9,740 nt of DNA from Gammaproteobacteria bacterium (lineage in GTDB: Bacteria; Pseudomonadota; Gammaproteobacteria; Enterobacterales; Psychrobiaceae). The DNA is taken from contig JABSRS010000105.1 in the NCBI GenBank assembly GCA_013214885.1, positions 1 to 9,740 on the forward strand, read 5' to 3'. Positions 6,375 through 9,740 of this stretch are shown here, piece after piece (the first letter of the stretch is position 1; each line of letters starts with the position of its first letter). Position numbers and translations under genes: made by a program. The notes beneath the pieces are model-generated. The model saw only the letters and a program-made list of their open reading frames with translations, had not been told where the DNA came from and did no database searches.

Positions 6375-6908
6375 ATGATAAAAAAAACCACCCTTGAAAC
6401 ACCGCGATTAATTTTACGCGAATTTGAATTATCAGATGCGGAAGCCGTTTTACGCTTTAACAGCGATGACCAAGTGACAAAGTATACTGGTGATAAAGGC
6501 AATATAACAACCCTCGACGAGGCCCGCGAAGTGATCCGTAGTGTTTGGCAGTATGGCTATCAACATGATGGTTATGCCCGGCTGGCAGCTGTTGATAAAG
6601 CAACCAATCAAGTGATTGGTTTTTGTGGCTTGAAATATTTGCCTGAGTATCAAATGGCTGATGTCGGTTATCGTTTTTTACCTCAATTTTGGGGACAAGG
6701 GTTAGCCACCGAGGGCGCTAAAGCGGCGATGGAATATGGTTTTAAGCAACTTAAACTTGATCATATTATGGGCATGGCGGTGCCTGAGAATGTTGGCTCA
6801 ACCAAGGTGCTACTAAAAATTGGTTTACTGCCCGCGGGACAAATCATTGACTTAGGGTTGAACATTGATTTATTTAAAGTCAGCCGTGAACAATATTTGA
6901 AACAGTAA
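6375..6908 (+). CDS. GNAT-family N-acetyltransferase, RimJ/RimL type
   Basis: This 177-residue cytosolic protein belongs to the GNAT group related to ribosomal-protein acetyltransferases (Acetyltransf_3). It opens with the typical LETPRLILREF (7-17). Motif A, which binds the acetyl-CoA pyrophosphate, is FWGQGLATEGAK (105-116), preceded by the strand ADVGYRF. PENVGSTKVLLKIGL (137-151) is the usual C-terminal N..S..(V/L)..K.G. segment. An upstream TTG would add 13 residues, but ATG 6375 starts the conserved region and has GGGA 6 nt ahead. The gene stands alone with its own promoter, between an IS relic and a repeat-rich region. The acceptor cannot be deduced: many members of this group modify small molecules or unknown proteins rather than ribosomal proteins. 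Confidence 0.85.
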   Translation: MIKKTTLETPRLILREFELSDAEAVLRFNSDDQVTKYTGDKGNITTLDEAREVIRSVWQYGYQHDGYARLAAVDKATNQVIGFCGLKYLPEYQMADVGYRFLPQFWGQGLATEGAKAAMEYGFKQLKLDHIMGMAVPENVGSTKVLLKIGLLPAGQIIDLGLNIDLFKVSREQYLKQ

Positions 6909-7010
6909 AATGGCTATGTCCCCGTTAACTATTGTTGCGGGTCTATTTAGTTAATGGTGGTCTTATGATGTGAAAATGTCTGAATGCGCCTTATTGAGCT
7001 AAATTGTTTG

Positions 7011-7340
7011 CACACCAGTGGCTTTTCTTTGCTTCGCCAAAGAAAAGTCACCAAAAGAAAGGCGACCCGTAGTTTAGTTGCTGATCTTCATCTACATAAC
7101 CGTCTTAACGGAATCGATTTTAATGCGCATCTCGGCTTAGGCATCCTGCGTCGCTCTAACTTCGCCATCCATGGCTACGCCTGCGGTAAAATCTAAAAAA
7201 TTATCGGGAGTAATTTTTAACAGCTTTAGCTGGCCCCGAAGGGGTGAGCGGAGCGATGGTAGAACCGTTATGCCAGCGGCATAAGGAAGTCCGCCAAAGC
7301 AGTGATAGCGTGAATCAAAAATCGTCCCTGATTTTTTCTC
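7011..7340. repeat. Hairpin-rich non-coding region resembling a second interspersed repeat family
   Basis: The 612-bp gap between the GNAT gene and purD has no credible gene. Its core holds a series of inverted repeats. CTTTTCTTTG/CAAAGAAAAG (7022-7031/7038-7047) extends outward to a 14-bp stem with one G-T pair. Others are GCCAT/ATGGC (7164-7168/7171-7175), AAAAATTA/TAATTTTT (7196-7203/7211-7218), CCCC/GGGG around GAA (about 7234-7244), TTATGCC/GGCATAA (7268-7274/7278-7284) and AAAAATC/GATTTTT (7317-7323/7330-7336). From memory the segment near 7020-7070 (AGAAAAGTCACC, AAAGGCGACCCG) resembles repeats scattered in marine gammaproteobacterial genomes. There is no second copy in this window, so the repeat status is inferred. 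The 70-residue ORF through it is not a gene. Confidence 0.55.
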
Positions 7341-7459
7341 CTAACAGCTATCCAGAAGAAGACAACTAAGAGCGGGGGGATGGTGCATCCTGGTATTCTT
7401 GCGCAACAAATTGAATTTTCAACTATAAAAATACAGCAACAGCTAATTAGTACATAGCC

Positions 7460-7491
7460 AAAAAAAGACCAGCTAATTACGCTGGTCTTTT
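7460..7491 (-). terminator. Rho-independent terminator of purHD
   Basis: On the minus strand, AAAAGACCAGC (7491-7481) pairs with GCTGGTCTTTT (7473-7463) around a 7-nt loop. It is followed by a U run corresponding to the seven A at 7460-7466. It sits about 30 nt after the purD stop. Confidence 0.9.
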
Positions 7492-7520
7492 GCTATCTCA
7501 AATTCAAGGGGAATTGCTAT

Positions 7521-8804
7521 TTACGATTGCTCGCGAGCAATCGCACGATAGGCAATATCGGTGCGATAAAAGGCTTTATCCCACTTAATTTGCTTAGCGG
7601 CTTGATAAGCACGTTCTTGTGCTTCTGTTACCGTGTTGCCTAGGGCTGTTGCACACAATACCCGTCCGCCAGCGGTGACTACGTCATTGCCCTGAACTTT
7701 GGTGCCAGCGTGGAAAACTTTGGCATCGGCAGTTTCGTTAGGAATGTCAGTAATGATAGCGCCTTTAGCGTAATAACTAGGGTAACCGCCGGCAGCGAGT
7801 ACTACGCCTACTGCAGCACGACTATCAAATTTTGCAGTGATAGTATCGAGGCGTTGCTCAAAAGAGGCTTCAACCAACTCAACTAAATCAGATTGTAATC
7901 TCATCATGATTGGTTGAGTTTCTGGATCACCAAAGCGACAATTAAATTCGATAACTTTAGGGGTGCCATCGCTCATAATCATTAAGCCAGCGTAGAGGAA
8001 GCCAGTGTAAACATTGCCTTCGCTTGCCATACCCTTAATGGTTGGGTAAATCACTTCGTTCATTACCCGATCATGAATCTCTTGCGTAACCACTGGCGCT
8101 GGAGAATAAGCTCCCATACCACCGGTATTAGGACCCGTATCACCGTTGCCAACACGTTTATGATCTTGACTCGTTGCCATTGGCAGTACATTCTTGCCAT
8201 CAACCATCACGATAAAAGAAGCTTCTTCACCATCAAGAAATTCTTCAATAACCACGCGACTGCCAGCGTCACCAAAAACATTGCCACTTAGCATATCGTT
8301 GACAGCATCTTCCGCTTCGGCCAGGGTCATGGCGACAATCACGCCTTTACCAGCAGCTAAGCCATCGGCTTTAACTACAATTGGTGCACCTTTTTCACGC
8401 AAAAACGCTAGCGCAGGTTCAATTTCGGTGAAATTTTGATACCAAGCGGTCGGAATGTTGTGACGGTCTAAAAAATCTTTCGCAAAAGCTTTTGAGCCTT
8501 CAAGCTGCGCTGCACCTTGTCGTGGCCCAAAACACTTTAGCTGAGCCGCTTCAAAAGCGTCAACGATGCCAATCACTAGCGGAGCTTCTGGGCCGACGAT
8601 AGTCATTTCAATTTGGTTCGCTTTGGCAAAAGCAATTAAACCTTCAATATCGTTAACATCAAGGGCAATGTTTTCAAGCTTAGGCTCTAATGCTGTACCT
8701 GCATTACCTGGTGCAACAAATACTTTATTCACTTTCGGTGATTGCGCTGCTTTCCATGCCAAGGCATGTTCACGACCGCCGCCACCAATAATTAATACAT
8801 TCAT
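7521..8804 (-). CDS. purD: PurD, phosphoribosylamine-glycine ligase (GARS)
   Basis: At 427 residues this is a complete GAR synthetase (429 aa in E. coli), which joins glycine to 5-phosphoribosylamine using ATP in step two of de novo purine synthesis. The N-terminal domain opens with MNVLIIGGGGREHALAW. The ATP-grasp region follows: GSKAFAKDFLDRHNIPTA (103-120), VVKADGLAAGKGVIVA (143-158), IEEFLDGEEASF (186-197), and the glycine/phosphate loop SQDHKRVGNGDTGPNTGGMG (212-231). The family signature NCRFGDPET at 288-296 carries metal-binding residues. A C-terminal domain follows from about 325. AAGGA lies 6 nt before the ATG. The gene begins 18 nt after purH and ends before a strong terminator, so it is the last gene of a purHD operon. 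Any promoter or PurR operator would be upstream of purH, outside the window. Confidence 0.98.
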   Translation of the reverse strand: MNVLIIGGGGREHALAWKAAQSPKVNKVFVAPGNAGTALEPKLENIALDVNDIEGLIAFAKANQIEMTIVGPEAPLVIGIVDAFEAAQLKCFGPRQGAAQLEGSKAFAKDFLDRHNIPTAWYQNFTEIEPALAFLREKGAPIVVKADGLAAGKGVIVAMTLAEAEDAVNDMLSGNVFGDAGSRVVIEEFLDGEEASFIVMVDGKNVLPMATSQDHKRVGNGDTGPNTGGMGAYSPAPVVTQEIHDRVMNEVIYPTIKGMASEGNVYTGFLYAGLMIMSDGTPKVIEFNCRFGDPETQPIMMRLQSDLVELVEASFEQRLDTITAKFDSRAAVGVVLAAGGYPSYYAKGAIITDIPNETADAKVFHAGTKVQGNDVVTAGGRVLCATALGNTVTEAQERAYQAAKQIKWDKAFYRTDIAYRAIAREQS

Positions 8805-8822
8805 GTTATATCCTTAGCGTGT

Positions 8823-9740
8823 TTAGTGACGGAAGTGGCGCATGCCAGTGAAGATCATCGTCATGTTGGCTTCATCGGCGGCATCAATAATTTCTTGATC
8901 GCGAATCGAACCACCTGGCTGAATCACACAAGTGATACCAGCGGCTGCTGCGGCATCGATACCATCACGGAATGGGAAAAAGGCATCTGATGCCATCACA
9001 CTACCCGGAACCTCTAAGCCTTCATCTTGCGCTTTAATTCCAGCAACCTTGGCTGAATAAACACGGCTCATTTGACCTGCGCCAACACCGATAGTCATGC
9101 CATCACGGGCATAAACAATCGCGTTTGATTTAACAAATTTTGCGACTTTCCAACAAAACATTAAATCGGTAAGTTCTTGCTCAGATGGTTGGCGTTTTGA
9201 CACAACGGTTAAGTCATCTAAAGTCACCATGCCAAGGTCTTTATCTTGGACCAGCATCCCGCCATTAACCCGCTTATAATCATAAGCCGCATTCTTAGCA
9301 CTAAATTGGCCACATTCTAAAACGCGCACGTTTTTCTTGGCGGCAACAATTTGCAATGCTTCGCTGGTAATCGATGGGGCAATAATGACCTCAACAAATT
9401 GACGAGAAACGATAGCTTCTGCGGTATCGGCATCTAATTCGCGGTTAAAGGCAATAATACCGCCAAATGCTGATGTTGGATCGGTTTTAAATGCACGCTC
9501 ATAGGCTGATAAAATATCATCACCAATCGCAACGCCACATGGGTTAGCGTGTTTTACAATCACACAAGCTGGTTGGTCAAATTCTTTAACACATTCCAAG
9601 GCGGCATCGGTGTCGGCAATATTATTAAATGAAAGCGCCTTACCTTGTAATTGCTTGGCGGTCGAAACAGAGTCTTCCGTTGGGTTTTGTTCAACATAGA
9701 ACGCGGCGCTTTGGTGAGAGTTTTCACCATAACGTAAATC
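8823..9740 (-). CDS. purH: PurH, AICAR transformylase / IMP cyclohydrolase (C-terminal part, runs off the window)
   Basis: The frame is open from the right edge to TAA at 8823-8825. This gives 305 residues of a protein normally about 530 long, so the IMP cyclohydrolase domain and the start lie beyond 9740. The visible part is the AICAR formyltransferase domain, which transfers a formyl group from 10-formyl-tetrahydrofolate to AICAR. The linker-side motif [14 protein letters not shown] occurs at 2-15 of the fragment. KHANPCGVA at about 63-71 contains the catalytic Lys-His pair. [10 protein letters not shown] follows, then KSNAIVYA and VGAGQMSR. The end GMRHFRH is typical of the family. A TTG within the fragment (9599) is not the start: the reading frame and homology continue upstream of it. 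purD follows after 18 nt, forming the usual purHD operon. Confidence 0.97.
   Translation of the reverse strand, partial: DLRYGENSHQSAAFYVEQNPTEDSVSTAKQLQGKALSFNNIADTDAALECVKEFDQPACVIVKHANPCGVAIGDDILSAYERAFKTDPTSAFGGIIAFNRELDADTAEAIVSRQFVEVIIAPSITSEALQIVAAKKNVRVLECGQFSAKNAAYDYKRVNGGMLVQDKDLGMVTLDDLTVVSKRQPSEQELTDLMFCWKVAKFVKSNAIVYARDGMTIGVGAGQMSRVYSAKVAGIKAQDEGLEVPGSVMASDAFFPFRDGIDAAAAAGITCVIQPGGSIRDQEIIDAADEANMTMIFTGMRHFRH

Noticed and set aside
6925..6954. TTAACTA/TAGTTAA inverted repeat after the GNAT gene as a terminator
   Set aside because: The stem is weak with a 16-nt loop and no following T-run.
6984..7196. 70-codon plus-strand ORF
   Set aside because: It runs through the hairpin-rich non-coding block, with no ribosome-binding site and no recognisable protein features.
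7011..7340. CRISPR array or tandem repeats
   Set aside because: The inverted repeats here differ from each other and are unevenly spaced; there are no direct repeats with regular spacers.
8073..8817. Three plus-strand ORFs (8073-8291, 8194-8439, 8566-8817)
   Set aside because: They are antisense shadows of purD, which is fully supported by its motifs and length.

Overview
The window looks like chromosomal DNA of a marine-type gammaproteobacterium, most likely Shewanella or a close Alteromonadales relative. The reasons are the moderately AT-rich composition, housekeeping proteins that read like those of Escherichia coli and its relatives, and a gene order (rsd | nudC-hemE ... purD-purH) that follows a neighbourhood known from enterobacteria and Shewanella. 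The genus is an inference; no rRNA or other marker is present.

Left block (1-3064): rsd (anti-sigma-70, minus strand) is divergent from nudC (NAD capping/NADH pyrophosphatase) and hemE (uroporphyrinogen decarboxylase), both plus strand. Each transcription unit ends in a strong rho-independent hairpin. Immediately beyond each hairpin lies a copy of the same interspersed repeat of about 130 bp, so the two copies form a long inverted repeat around the three genes. The repeat is built from several small hairpins whose loops carry a GGA core.

Middle block (3104-5419, minus strand): a compact four-gene operon, in transcription order DUF1538 membrane protein A, DUF1538 membrane protein B, a P-II-like small signalling protein, and a two-CBS-domain protein. 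Three of the genes touch or overlap by 4 nt stop/start pairs (TGA within ATGA or GTGA). It looks like a two-subunit membrane transporter, plausibly cation/proton antiport, with two cytosolic nucleotide-sensing regulators. This is the most interesting system in the window.

Accessory stretch (5420-7460): a decayed, 5'-truncated and internally deleted IS3-family transposase with a probable right IS end, then a monocistronic RimJ/RimL-type GNAT acetyltransferase with an extended -10 promoter, then about 550 bp of non-coding sequence rich in hairpins that resembles a second interspersed repeat family.

Right block (7460-9740, minus strand): the purine biosynthesis operon purH-purD, read towards a strong terminator. 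purH runs off the right edge, so only its C-terminal 305 residues (AICAR transformylase part) are visible.

Overall, conserved housekeeping genes (sigma-factor control, NAD-RNA decapping, haem and purine synthesis) bracket a variable insert containing the transporter operon, an IS remnant and repeats.
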